Source of the DNA: Paraburkholderia saeva
GTDB lineage: Bacteria > Pseudomonadota > Gammaproteobacteria > Burkholderiales > Burkholderiaceae
NCBI RefSeq assembly: GCF_907164555.1
Contig: NZ_CAJQZC010000002.1
Span: 1 to 64,000 of the forward strand
Direction: 5' to 3'
Length of the DNA: 64,000 bases
Part shown: in pieces, positions 28,731-37,158 of the stretch
Position numbering within the stretch: the first letter of the stretch is position 1
How the letters are laid out: each line of letters opens with the position of its first letter
Program-made: the position numbers and the translations under genes
The notes under the pieces: generated by a model
What the model was told of the DNA's origin: nothing
The model's database searches: none
What the model saw: the letters and a program-made list of their open reading frames with translations, nothing else

Positions 28731-30462
28731 TCGCGCCTCCACCTGGGCGCGCCCAGAAATCGAAAAAATTGAACCATTGAAACGGCGCCTTGCGGCAGTA
28801 GTGTTCGAGGCGCGCGGCATAGCGCTGCGCCCAGGCAGCAAGATGCTGCGCACGTTCGCGGCGCGGCAGGTCGATGCGCTCCGCGAACGGTTCGAAATAA
28901 AGCCGGTAACCCGACTCTTCACGGATACAGAAGAACAGGTACACCGGGCAGCCGAGCGCATGCGCGAGCACATAGGGGCCCTGCGCGAACGGTGCGGTCG
29001 CGCCGAGAAACTGCGCCTCGGTGGTGCGCCCTGCCTCGTGCGCCGGCACGCGATCGCCGACGATCACCAGCAGCTCGCCAGCATCGACGCGCTCCTGCAT
29101 CATCATTGCGGTTTCCGGACCGAAGTCGCTGACTTCGACGAGTCGCCGCGCAAAGTCGCTATTCGACGAAGCGAGCACGCTGTTAAAGCGGCGTGCGTGT
29201 TCCGTATAGACAATCGCGGTGACCCTGGTGTGCGCGCCGCGCGCAGCGAGCGCACGCGTCATTTCCAGGTTGCCGAGATGCGCGCCGATCACGAGCGCGC
29301 CGCGACCACTCGCATTCAACGCCTCGAAGGCACGCGGATCGTCGAACCGCACGTCGTTCATGCTGACGCGCCCGGACCACGCGGCGAGCTTGTCGAGGCC
29401 GGACTGCGCGAACGCGAGCATCTGGCGGTATGCAGAAAGCCAGCCAGGCCGCGGCGTTTTTACGTCGGGCGCAGACGCCCGTGCGAGATGCGCAAAATAG
29501 TTATTCGACGCCACGCGCGCGGCACGACCCGTCAGCAGAAAATACGCGACCACGGGATGCAGCCACAACGCCGTGAAGCGCATGCCGAAGAGGCGGCAGC
29601 TCAGCGCGAGCAACGACATGCCGATGCGGCTGCCGCGTTCAGCGACACGCCACCAGTGCTTCTCACGCGGCGCATCGCCTGCGGCATCGGCATCGACGTC
29701 AGCTACGGGCAACGCACGTCGCGGCATCACCTTGTGTGCGAGCAGCAACGGCAGGCGCAGCAGCATGCCCGCGACAAGTCGCGTATGGCTGCGGCTGATA
29801 CGGACGTTGTCCCACAGCACGTCGAAGTGCGAGACGCCATCGGTTGCGTACGTGACACGCGTGGGGATCGCGCGAAACGCGATGCGACGCCAGTAGAGAC
29901 GCACGAGAATTTCGATGTCGAAATCCATGCGCGTGGGCAGCTCGACACTATCGATGAGCGCGCAGGCGATATCGAGCGGATACATGCGAAATCCACACAT
30001 CGAATCGCGGATCTCGAACGACAGCGTTTCGATCCACACCCATACATGCGTCAGATAACGGCCATAGAGACGCGACTTCGGCACACTTTCGTCGTATACC
30101 GGCCGGCCGAGTATCACCGCGGCCGGTTCGGCATGGGCCGCTGCGATGAAGCGCGGCACGTCGGCGGCGTCGTGCTGGCCGTCGGCGTCGATCTGCAACG
30201 CGTGCGTATAGCCGGCCGCGCGTGCGGCCCGCAGGCCGGCCATCACAGCCGCACCCTTGCCGCCGTTCACCGGCAGACGCAACAGCGTCACCTGTCCCGC
30301 GTATTGCACGGCGAGCGCGGCGAGCACGCATTGCGTAGGTTCGTCGCTGCCATCGTCGACGACGAAAAGCGGCAGGCCGTGCACCACGAGGTGCGCGACG
30401 GTCGAGCCGATCGCGTCCTTGTGGTTGTAGATCGGAATGACGACGCAGGGCGCGAACTTCAT
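28717..30462 (-). CDS. Glycosyltransferase family 2 / LpxL-like acyltransferase fusion (APE cluster)
   Basis: This is a 581-residue two-domain protein from the ATG at 30462, which overlaps the ligase stop by 4 bp. Residues 1-240 are a GT2 domain (VVIPIYNHKD, VVDDGSD, metal-binding DAD at 92-94). Residues 270-581 resemble the lauroyl/myristoyl acyltransferases, with the HX4E motif in GAHLGNLEMTRAL (His395, Glu400) and ELLVIVGDRVP. Such fusions belong to aryl polyene clusters and probably build the glycolipid that carries the polyene. The substrates are not identifiable from sequence. Confidence 0.88.
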   Translation of the reverse strand: MKFAPCVVIPIYNHKDAIGSTVAHLVVHGLPLFVVDDGSDEPTQCVLAALAVQYAGQVTLLRLPVNGGKGAAVMAGLRAARAAGYTHALQIDADGQHDAADVPRFIAAAHAEPAAVILGRPVYDESVPKSRLYGRYLTHVWVWIETLSFEIRDSMCGFRMYPLDIACALIDSVELPTRMDFDIEILVRLYWRRIAFRAIPTRVTYATDGVSHFDVLWDNVRISRSHTRLVAGMLLRLPLLLAHKVMPRRALPVADVDADAAGDAPREKHWWRVAERGSRIGMSLLALSCRLFGMRFTALWLHPVVAYFLLTGRAARVASNNYFAHLARASAPDVKTPRPGWLSAYRQMLAFAQSGLDKLAAWSGRVSMNDVRFDDPRAFEALNASGRGALVIGAHLGNLEMTRALAARGAHTRVTAIVYTEHARRFNSVLASSNSDFARRLVEVSDFGPETAMMMQERVDAGELLVIVGDRVPAHEAGRTTEAQFLGATAPFAQGPYVLAHALGCPVYLFFCIREESGYRLYFEPFAERIDLPRRERAQHLAAWAQRYAARLEHYCRKAPFQWFNFFDFWARPGGGANGRT

Positions 30463-32159
30463 GCGCGCTCCTGGTACACGATCACGCCCGACGCGCATTC
30501 ACGTTCGCCCAGGCGGTACGTGAACTGCACGCGACGGCGCGCTGCGTCATGGGAAAGCTTCAGGCTCAGCATCGCGCCTGGCGGCACGGGCGCCATGAAC
30601 TTCAGCCGGTCGACTGAAGCAATTGCACGCGCATCGGCGACATGGTCGGCGGCAAGACGGATCGCCCAGTCGACCTGCACGACGCCCGGCAGTATCGGCA
30701 AGCCCGGAAAGTGACCCGCGAAATGCGCCAGCTCCGGCGGTACGCGCAGGTCGTAATGCACGTCGTCGCCGGTGCGCGCTTCGGCCAGCACCTCGACGCC
30801 TTCGCTGCGTGCATCGAACGCCGCGGCGACGGCGGCGGCGGGCAGCTTGCCGCGCACATCGAACGGCAACGCGCTGCGAAAGCGCCAGTGCCGCGGCAGC
30901 ACAACCACGTCGAACCAGGCCGTGAGATGGCGTCGTAATATTTTCGCGAGCGCGACCCGGCCTTCGCTGCGTAACGCGGCGCTACCTGCATCGGTGAGCG
31001 CGACGAGCGCACCGATACGTTCGCGCGTTGCGCCCGCGAGCGGCACGACCGCTGCCTGCGCGACGTACGGATGCAACGCGAGCCTCGCTTCGAGCTCGGG
31101 CAGCGAAACCCGCTTGCCTTCGAGCTTGATCACGCGGTCGAGCCGGCCTCGCAGACGGAACCGGCCATCGTCGTCGAACGTGATGGCGTCGTCGGTGCGA
31201 TGCCAGCCGGCGTGATCGAGATGCGGCGAGCGCACGTTGAGCGCGCCGTCTTCATCGCGACGCACTTCGATGCCGGCCACCGGCTGCCACGCCTCCGATT
31301 CGCTCTGCTGCCGCCAGGCGATACCGCCCGTCTCGGTGCTGCCGTAGATTTCGACCGGCGCCGCACCGAACGCGGTCGCGTATTCGCGCGCGGTATCCAG
31401 CGCGAGGGGTCCGCCCGACGAAAAGATCACGCGCGGCACGGGCGCGAGCGTCGCGAATCCGGCAAGCGCAGGCCAGCGTGAGAGTTGCGCAGGCGTCGAC
31501 ACCAGCACGGCATTGCCGTCACATTGAACGATACGGTCCTGCAACTGCATCGGACCGATGCAGACCGAACGGTCGAACGCGCGGCCCGCGGCAAGCGGCC
31601 ACATCACGCGAAACAGCAAACCGTAGATGTGATGATGCGGAACGCTCGCCAGCACCGTTGCGTCGCTCACCGCTGCGCCCCACTGCGTTTCGAGCGTCTG
31701 CACTTCGGCGTTGAACTGCGCGAGCGTCTTGTGAATGGGCTTCGGCGTGCCGCTGCTGCCCGACGTGTAGAGCGTGAGCGGCGCGGCGGGATCGATGGTG
31801 GCGGTCTGCATGCTGTTCACTACCGGCGCTTCGCTGACGAGCGCGTGCAGGCTCGCGTCGGTCAGCACGGCATCGAACGCGTTCGAGAGATCAGCGAGGT
31901 AGCCCGGCGTCGCGTTCGCGGGAATCACCGGCACCTTGCCCGCGGCAAAGAGCGCGAAGAGTGCACACGCAAAGTCATAAGCGTCGTCGACGCACAGTGC
32001 GTAGCGCGTTGAAGGTTGCGCGCGCAACGTATCGACGAGACTGAGCACCCGTGTGCGAAACGTGGCGAAACCGGTCACCGTGTCGCCGTCGCGACAGACG
32101 GGTGTCGCGTCCGTGCGGGTGGACTGCAGCAGATCGTGCAGCGCGGTCAGTGTGCTCAT
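30459..32159 (-). CDS. Acyl-CoA/acyl-ACP ligase fused to a FabA-like dehydratase (APE cluster)
   Basis: The 566-residue protein has two parts. Residues 1-460 are an adenylate-forming ligase: P-loop LTLYTSGSSGTPK (128-140), adenine motif YGSTETGGI, TGD-equivalent RTDD and catalytic Lys438 in RGKLPAAAV. It should activate the aryl starter acid for loading on ACP. Residues 466-566 are a hotdog dehydratase with HFAGHFPGLPILPGVVQVD. His483 and Asp497 are 14 residues apart, as in FabA. This matches ApeH and ApeI joined in one chain. It overlaps its neighbours by 4 bp at each end. Confidence 0.88.
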   Translation of the reverse strand: MSTLTALHDLLQSTRTDATPVCRDGDTVTGFATFRTRVLSLVDTLRAQPSTRYALCVDDAYDFACALFALFAAGKVPVIPANATPGYLADLSNAFDAVLTDASLHALVSEAPVVNSMQTATIDPAAPLTLYTSGSSGTPKPIHKTLAQFNAEVQTLETQWGAAVSDATVLASVPHHHIYGLLFRVMWPLAAGRAFDRSVCIGPMQLQDRIVQCDGNAVLVSTPAQLSRWPALAGFATLAPVPRVIFSSGGPLALDTAREYATAFGAAPVEIYGSTETGGIAWRQQSESEAWQPVAGIEVRRDEDGALNVRSPHLDHAGWHRTDDAITFDDDGRFRLRGRLDRVIKLEGKRVSLPELEARLALHPYVAQAAVVPLAGATRERIGALVALTDAGSAALRSEGRVALAKILRRHLTAWFDVVVLPRHWRFRSALPFDVRGKLPAAAVAAAFDARSEGVEVLAEARTGDDVHYDLRVPPELAHFAGHFPGLPILPGVVQVDWAIRLAADHVADARAIASVDRLKFMAPVPPGAMLSLKLSHDAARRRVQFTYRLGERECASGVIVYQERA

Positions 32160-32797
32160 GCCGCGCCCGAGCGCGCCGCGCGCGGCAGCACCACCAGATA
32201 GCGCCAGACGATTTCGCCGCCCAGCAGCACGCCGATCAGACCGTACGCGATCGCGCCGTTATAGAGCGACCACGCTTCGCGCGTCCAGAAGAACGCCGTA
32301 TACGCGGAGAATGAGCCGTTGAGCGCGAAGAACCCACACCAGATCTGCGTGACGCGGCGCGTGTGCAGCACGGCCGGCGCGCTGAGATCGGGCGTCCGGA
32401 TGCGGGCGAATTTTTCGATCATCGTGGGTCCGCGCACGAGCGTCGCGCCGAACGCGATCAACAGGCCCAGATTGACGAGCGACGGATAGATACGCAACAG
32501 CATCTCGCTGTTGGTCGCGACGATAGCGGCCGAGGCGCAGCTCAGGAGACCGGCGACGCACCAGTCGACGGCCGTCAGCCTGCGCAGCGACGACGCCACA
32601 CTGCCCGTTCCCGCCCAGCGCTGCAGCCAGAGGATGGCGAACAGCATGAGCCCGACGTAGCGCGGCGTGTCCCACTTCCAGGCGCACAGGATCAGCGCCG
32701 GATACGCCAGCTTCAACAGCACCTGCATGGTCACGCCCAGCACCCGACGTGCCCCGCCCGCCGCAACCTCCGCCGCGCCTGATGGAGCAGACTGCAT
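32156..32797 (-). CDS. COG4648-like integral membrane protein (APE cluster)
   Basis: A 213-residue protein with about six hydrophobic segments. The N-terminus has VLLKLAYPALILCAW and later VLHTRRVTQIWCGFFALNG. Proteins of this family occur repeatedly next to the ACP and ligase genes in aryl polyene clusters. No catalytic motif is visible and the role is unknown. Its start codon shares one base with the stop of the ACP gene upstream. Confidence 0.8.
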   Translation of the reverse strand: MQSAPSGAAEVAAGGARRVLGVTMQVLLKLAYPALILCAWKWDTPRYVGLMLFAILWLQRWAGTGSVASSLRRLTAVDWCVAGLLSCASAAIVATNSEMLLRIYPSLVNLGLLIAFGATLVRGPTMIEKFARIRTPDLSAPAVLHTRRVTQIWCGFFALNGSFSAYTAFFWTREAWSLYNGAIAYGLIGVLLGGEIVWRYLVVLPRAARSGAA

Positions 32798-33048
32798 CAG
32801 CCCTGCGCCGCCAGCAGCGATTCGACCGCACCGATCACGTCGCCGACCGTGCGCACCGACTTGAACTCTTCGGGCTTGATGCGTCGGCCTGTCATTTCCT
32901 GCAGCTTGATCGCGAGATCGACTGCATCGATGCTGTCCAGATCGAGATCTTCGAACAGATTCGCCTCGGGCGTCACGCGCTCGGGCTCGATCGCGAAGTT
33001 CTCCTTGAAGATGGCGCGGATGCGCTCAAGAATATCTGCCTCGGTCAC
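32797..33048 (-). CDS. Acyl carrier protein, second of two (APE cluster)
   Basis: An 83-residue ACP with the phosphopantetheine attachment serine in DLDLDSIDAVDLA (near residue 39). The length and acidic helix II are typical. It follows the first ACP by three bases. In the related Xenorhabdus system two ACPs work with one ligase and different condensing enzymes; which one carries the polyene here is not evident. Confidence 0.92.
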   Translation of the reverse strand: MTEADILERIRAIFKENFAIEPERVTPEANLFEDLDLDSIDAVDLAIKLQEMTGRRIKPEEFKSVRTVGDVIGAVESLLAAQG

Positions 33049-33051
33049 GAT

Positions 33052-33351
33052 TTACTCCCCTTTTCTTGCGGTTTCGTTCGCTGCGTCTACGGGCTCGCGC
33101 TGGCTGGCGACAAATGCCGCCAGCGTGTTGATCGAGCGGAAATGCTCGCGCGTGCGTTCGTCGTTCGCAGCGATGGTCAGTTGGTATTGTTTGCGCAGCA
33201 CGATGCCGATTTCGAGCGCATCGATCGAATCGAGACCGATGCCGTCGGTATCGAAGAGCGGCGCATCGTCGTCGATGTCGGCAGGTGTCAGGTCCTCCAG
33301 ATCCAGTGCTGCGATCAGAAGCTGCTTAATTTCCAGTTTTAAAGAATCCAT
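33052..33351 (-). CDS. Acyl carrier protein, first of two (APE cluster)
   Basis: A 99-residue ACP-like protein with the modified serine in GIGLDSIDALEIG (near residue 41). The C-terminal tail after residue 80 is longer than in FabF-partner ACPs. It overlaps the end of the acyltransferase gene by 26 bp, the longest overlap of the operon. Confidence 0.9.
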   Translation of the reverse strand: MDSLKLEIKQLLIAALDLEDLTPADIDDDAPLFDTDGIGLDSIDALEIGIVLRKQYQLTIAANDERTREHFRSINTLAAFVASQREPVDAANETARKGE

Positions 33352-34117
33352 AGTCGAACAGATGCTGTGTAATGTGGGCCTCGATGGCGCTGGTCACGGA
33401 ACGCGCGGCAAGTGCCGGCGAAGTCTCGTGGTCTGAAAGCTGTTCGACGCCAACGGGCTCGAGCACGTTGACCCGCATACGAAATGCGCGCGCCGGCACG
33501 TTGTACCAGCGCAGCTGCTTCGTAAAAACAGGCGGATCGCAATCCATCAGCACGGGCAAAATCGGCGTGCCCGCCTTGATCGCCATATGCGCAAACCCGC
33601 GCGAAAACGCATGCAGGCGGTTCGGCGCGGGGCTGCGTGTGCCCTCCGGAAAGATGATCATCGTATAGCCGGCTTCGAGCTGTCGCGAGCCCGCTTCGAC
33701 GAGTTCGACCGGATCGGCGTTGCTCACGTATTCGGCCGCCCGCACGATGCCGTAGAAACACGGGTTGCCCCAATGCGCATTCTTGACGACGCAGCATGCG
33801 CGCGGCGTGAGCGAAAGCAGCACCATCACGTCGAGCCACGTCGGATGATTCGCCACGACAATCGCCGGATGACGCGTGCGCAACGCGTCGCCGCCTTTAA
33901 CTTCGAGCTTCATCACGCCGACGAACTGCAGCACCGCTACGAGCGCGCGGAAAAAGCCGTGAATGACCGCGGTCACCGCACGCTGCCGCGACGCCCGGTG
34001 CGGCCACAGCCACGCGAGCGGGAACACGATCGCGGAAAACAGGACACCGCACACACCGAACACGGCCATCGCGAGGCCGGTTGCGATCAGCCGCCACACG
34101 AATTCAAGCCGCGCCAT
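33326..34117 (-). CDS. 1-acyl-glycerol-3-phosphate acyltransferase family protein (APE cluster)
   Basis: The 263-residue protein from the ATG at 34117 has an N-terminal membrane anchor and the PlsC motifs: HX4D in VVANHPTWLDVMV and the substrate motif IIFPEGTRSPAPN. It probably acylates a lipid or glycolipid intermediate of the polyene product. It overlaps the chain-length factor gene upstream by 14 bp and the first ACP gene downstream by 26 bp. Confidence 0.9.
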   Translation of the reverse strand: MARLEFVWRLIATGLAMAVFGVCGVLFSAIVFPLAWLWPHRASRQRAVTAVIHGFFRALVAVLQFVGVMKLEVKGGDALRTRHPAIVVANHPTWLDVMVLLSLTPRACCVVKNAHWGNPCFYGIVRAAEYVSNADPVELVEAGSRQLEAGYTMIIFPEGTRSPAPNRLHAFSRGFAHMAIKAGTPILPVLMDCDPPVFTKQLRWYNVPARAFRMRVNVLEPVGVEQLSDHETSPALAARSVTSAIEAHITQHLFDYGFFKTGN

Positions 34118-34805
34118 GGTGCCAGCTCCATTGCCAGGTTGCGTCGGCGCCCTGCCACGCCGCGCTCGCGTGCGTGTCGAGGCAGTGATGCACGGCCTGG
34201 CTCTGCGTCGGAAAAACCGCGAACGACCCGTCGGCGGCGTCCGGTCCGCGGGCAATCGTACACGTCAACTGGCTCGCGGCCGCGGCGGCATCGAACAGGA
34301 TGGCGAGCGCGCCGCCCTGCACTTCGTCTTCGATCGTGCCGTACGCGGGGTCGGCGGGTTCGTCGGCGTAGACGAGCAGGACGGGCGTCGTGGAATCGGT
34401 CGCGTATTGCGCGTGCGCTTCGAGCAATGCGTAGCCGAGCGTTTCGGCGCCGGCCGAAATCGCGCTCGCCGGTGACCGGTCGCCTCGGGCAATGCCGAAC
34501 ACGCCTGTCATCGCGTTGAGAACCGAAAGGCTGAACGCGGTCGGCGATACGGGCTCGCCCGCGCTGATATTACGGAGGATGTCGGTCGTGCGGCGCAGTT
34601 CACCGTGTCGCGAGGCGAACACTGTGCGCACGGCAGCGACGTCCTCGCCCACGCAGTCGTGCGCCACCTTCAGCGCGGCGCGCGACAATGTGCTCAGCCG
34701 CCGGCGCACGATCGGCTCGATGAAGCCAATATCGGGGGCAGCGGCTGCGGCGGCAGGCCAGGAAGACCAGCGAGCAACCGGAATAGTCCAGTGCAGATCG
34801 GGCAT
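34104..34805 (-). CDS. Beta-ketoacyl synthase-like chain length factor (APE cluster)
   Basis: The ATG at 34805 (MPDLHWTIPVARW) gives 233 residues, much shorter than a full ketosynthase. The sequence SPASAISAGAETLGYAL corresponds to the KS nucleophile elbow but has no Cys, and the His motifs are absent, so it cannot condense on its own. This fits the truncated KS-like chain-length factor (ApeC type) that forms a heterodimer with an active KS. It is the first gene of the operon. Confidence 0.85.
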   Translation of the reverse strand: MPDLHWTIPVARWSSWPAAAAAAPDIGFIEPIVRRRLSTLSRAALKVAHDCVGEDVAAVRTVFASRHGELRRTTDILRNISAGEPVSPTAFSLSVLNAMTGVFGIARGDRSPASAISAGAETLGYALLEAHAQYATDSTTPVLLVYADEPADPAYGTIEDEVQGGALAILFDAAAAASQLTCTIARGPDAADGSFAVFPTQSQAVHHCLDTHASAAWQGADATWQWSWHHGAA

Positions 34806-34927
34806 ATCGGTGTTCGCGCGATTGAATGCGGCTAAGGCTGCTGGCGCCCCATCAGGCACGCCGGCCGGAGGCGGCGCACGGGCGCCGCCCAGCCCGAGGC
34901 AGACGCCACCGAGGTGAATCCAGTCTT

Positions 34928-34956
34928 GTTATATGTTCAGGCGAATTAACGGCCAA
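34928..34956 (-). promoter_or_regulatory. Candidate promoter of the APE operon
   Basis: On the minus strand TTGGCC (34956-34951), a 17-bp spacer and TATAAC (34933-34928) resemble a sigma-70 promoter. It would give a leader of about 115 nt before the first gene. This is a match by eye only. Confidence 0.35.
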
Positions 34957-35322
34957 TCCCCGGGATTATTTAGGGGGCGGACTCGCCGGACAATGATGTT
35001 AGTTAGACTCAGATTCCCCGGCGGTCGCCGGCATCATACTGAATATTGTGAATTAAATCAGCCACAAAAGACGTATCCATCTGTATCCGTCTGAACGCCG
35101 CCACGAAAACGTAAATGCAATCCTGGAAAGCCGCAAACCCTTTCGGACATTGGCGAAATGTGGTGTGCGTAGACGCGATTTCTCATTCCGCCCTTTTACT
35201 TTCTGAAAGAACCTTGCGCCGCCGTCTTACGTCCTTCGTTGGCGTCCGGAATATCGGGCCAGAAGGCGCAACTGCCCGGACAAAAACATACCTGGCAGCG
35301 CAGTGGCACAAAACGCGCGTGT
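34957..35322. other. Intergenic region between the APE operon and the riboswitch
   Basis: About 370 bp, more AT-rich than the flanking genes, with no credible gene; the open frames here lack a ribosome-binding site and homologous-looking sequence. It probably holds upstream control elements for the two divergent units. No defined operator was recognised. Confidence 0.4.
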
Positions 35323-35328
35323 TATAAT
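35323..35328 (+). promoter_or_regulatory. -10 element for the riboswitch transcript
   Basis: A perfect TATAAT lies 8-10 bp before the riboswitch begins, so transcription would start at about 35335. The -35 region is poorly matched. Confidence 0.6.
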
Positions 35329-35335
35329 CTGCCCC

Positions 35336-35490
35336 TCATTGGGGAGTAGCCGCCCTGCTGCATGTCCGCGCAGTCTTTCAGAGTTGAAGATCGCGCCGCG
35401 CACGTGTCACGCGGGGGCGCCTGTCAACAGACTTGGCCAGTACGGCCATGGCAGACGCAGCCTTGAGGCCTGGCGAGACCGATGATCCAC
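35336..35490 (+). promoter_or_regulatory. yybP-ykoY manganese riboswitch
   Basis: The leader has the conserved parts of this class: GGGGAGTAGC at 35341-35350 and the Mn2+-binding loop sequences CAACAGACTTGGCC, ATGGCAGACGC and CTGGCGAGACC. They occur in the right order, with a variable arm of about 60 nt between them. The class senses Mn2+ and typically turns on Mn2+ exporters. It directly precedes a GDT1/UPF0016 gene, a known target family. Confidence 0.85.
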
Positions 35491-35564
35491 AGCTGCCGCT
35501 ATAGGGCCCGGCCGGTTGTGGGTCGTCGCTCGCTCATTACACGGCCCGAGGAAACCATCACAAC

Positions 35565-36137
35565 GTGGATCAAGCCTTTCTTATCTCGACGGGTGCCGTC
35601 GCGCTTGCCGAAATCGGCGACAAGACACAGCTGCTTTCGCTCGTCCTCGCCGGCCGTTATCGCAAGCCGCTGCCGATCATTTTCGGCGTCCTCGTCGCTA
35701 CGCTCGTCAATCACGCCGGCGCCGGCGCGCTCGGCGCGTGGCTCGGCACGCTCGTCACACCGACGATCATGCGCTGGGCGCTCGCAGTATCGTTCATCGG
35801 CATGGGGTTGTGGATTCTCGTGCCTGACAAGCTCGACGAAGACGAAGCCAATGCGAACCGCACGCGCCTCGGCGTGTTCGGCGCAACCGTCGTCGCGTTC
35901 TTTCTGGCCGAAATGGGCGACAAGACGCAGATCGCAACCGTCGCACTCGCCGCACGATTCCACGATTTCTTCGGCGTGGTGACCGGCACGACGCTTGGCA
36001 TGATGATCGCAAACGTGCCCGCCATCGTGCTCGGCGACCGCTTCGCCCACAGGCTGCCGACCAACGTCGTCCACGGTATCGCCGCGGTCATGTTCGTCGT
36101 GCTGGGCGCAATGGCACTCTTCGGCGTGGGACTTTGA
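35565..36137 (+). CDS. GDT1/UPF0016 (TMEM165) family cation transporter, probable Mn2+ exporter
   Basis: The 190-residue inner-membrane protein has two repeats of about three transmembrane helices. Each repeat has the family signature E-x-G-D-K-T (ALAEIGDKTQL near residue 17 and FLAEMGDKTQIA near 107), which forms the cation site. The family exchanges Mn2+ or Ca2+ for H+. The manganese riboswitch in its leader supports Mn2+ export. A strong terminator follows. Confidence 0.9.
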   Translation: MDQAFLISTGAVALAEIGDKTQLLSLVLAGRYRKPLPIIFGVLVATLVNHAGAGALGAWLGTLVTPTIMRWALAVSFIGMGLWILVPDKLDEDEANANRTRLGVFGATVVAFFLAEMGDKTQIATVALAARFHDFFGVVTGTTLGMMIANVPAIVLGDRFAHRLPTNVVHGIAAVMFVVLGAMALFGVGL

Positions 36138-36167
36138 GGCGCGCTCCACGCCCCGACGGGTCGAGAC

Positions 36168-36207
36168 AAAAAAGCCGGCCCCGCGTATGACGCGGGGCCG
36201 GCTTTTT
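36168..36207. terminator. Bidirectional rho-independent terminator
   Basis: A perfect 12-bp stem, GCCGGCCCCGCG/CGCGGGGCCGGC, is preceded by six A and followed by five T. It can stop both the transporter transcript and the converging lipoprotein transcript. Confidence 0.9.
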
Positions 36208-36260
36208 CCCCTGATGTTGCGCTGCAGCCGCTGCGCGAGGCGTAAGCTGCGACGCGTGGC

Positions 36261-36956
36261 TTACTGGACGGATTTGACCGCAGAAGCCGGCGACGGTGGC
36301 GCCGCGGCCGCCGCCGTTTCGTTCGACGACGCAGCGCCGCTGCCATCGAGCGGAATGCGCACCGTACGCACGACCCCGTTACCCAGCGGAAAATCCGCGA
36401 GCGCGCTGCGCGCAAGATAGGGCATGGCGCGCACCAGCGACGACTCGGCGCCCGAGTTGCGGGCTGTCACGTTGTACACCTCCTTGCCCGACGCGCGGTC
36501 CGTGATGCGGATGCTGAGCAGGTGGGTGTAGACCGGATAGCTCTGGTCGATGTAGCCACCCGGAAACGGTCCGAACGGGCCCCACGGATCAATCGGGCGC
36601 CCCCAGTAGTACGGGCCCGGCCAGGGGTTGTAGTAATAGACCGGCTGCGAAACCGTCACCATGTCGCTGCGGGTGCCGTACCCGAGCCCAACCAGATAGT
36701 GCGCGTCCTGCGCGCTCACGCGGTGGAATGCCTGGTTCGCGAGCTCGTCAGCGACAAGCGCTTCGTAAGTGGACAGTTCCAGATTGTTCTGCTGGTCGCT
36801 CGCGCGGGTGAATGCATAGGTTCGGGTCGCGTCGTTGCCGTTCCAGTCGGAGAAGGCAGTAACCTGCGTGGCCACATAGGTGGTACAGCCAGAAAGGGTT
36901 GCAGCCATGGCAGCCAGCAACATGGCGACACGGCGGGTCCAACGGTCGAGCTTCAT
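36261..36956 (-). CDS. DUF4136 family lipoprotein
   Basis: The ATG at 36956 follows a strong GAGGAAG ribosome-binding site and gives 231 residues; upstream ATGs lack this. The N-terminus is a lipoprotein signal with lipobox LSGC near residue 23. The mature part carries the DUF4136 pattern (FSDWNGNDATRTYAFTR, LVGLGYGTRSDM). It also has an aromatic Pro/Tyr/Trp/Gly-rich segment (YYYNPWPGPYYWGRP) and an Ala/Ser-rich tail. It is probably anchored in the outer membrane; the function is unknown. Confidence 0.85.
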   Translation of the reverse strand: MKLDRWTRRVAMLLAAMAATLSGCTTYVATQVTAFSDWNGNDATRTYAFTRASDQQNNLELSTYEALVADELANQAFHRVSAQDAHYLVGLGYGTRSDMVTVSQPVYYYNPWPGPYYWGRPIDPWGPFGPFPGGYIDQSYPVYTHLLSIRITDRASGKEVYNVTARNSGAESSLVRAMPYLARSALADFPLGNGVVRTVRIPLDGSGAASSNETAAAAAPPSPASAVKSVQ

Positions 36957-37158
36957 GGTCTTCCTCGTTTTCAGCATCTTCGGCATCGGGTCAGCGCCCT
37001 GCGCCATCTCACCTTGACCCGATATTACGCTGACCCGCGTCACCGGTAAAAAGTTCGAGGCGCACGATCTCAAATGGCTTTGTACAATGGTCCGACTGGC
37101 TTGTCGCCGCGCATCCCGCGCGGCCGTCGGCCGCCCTGCACTCTCTACTGAATCCGCC

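Noticed and set aside
27114-30714. Plus-strand frames of 528 and 741 codons opposite the APE genes
   Set aside because: Antisense shadows in GC-rich DNA; the minus-strand frames carry family motifs and overlapping start-stop signals.
35115-35485. Small plus-strand frames before the transporter gene
   Set aside because: One lies in the promoter region and the others within the riboswitch; the RNA structure explains the sequence better.
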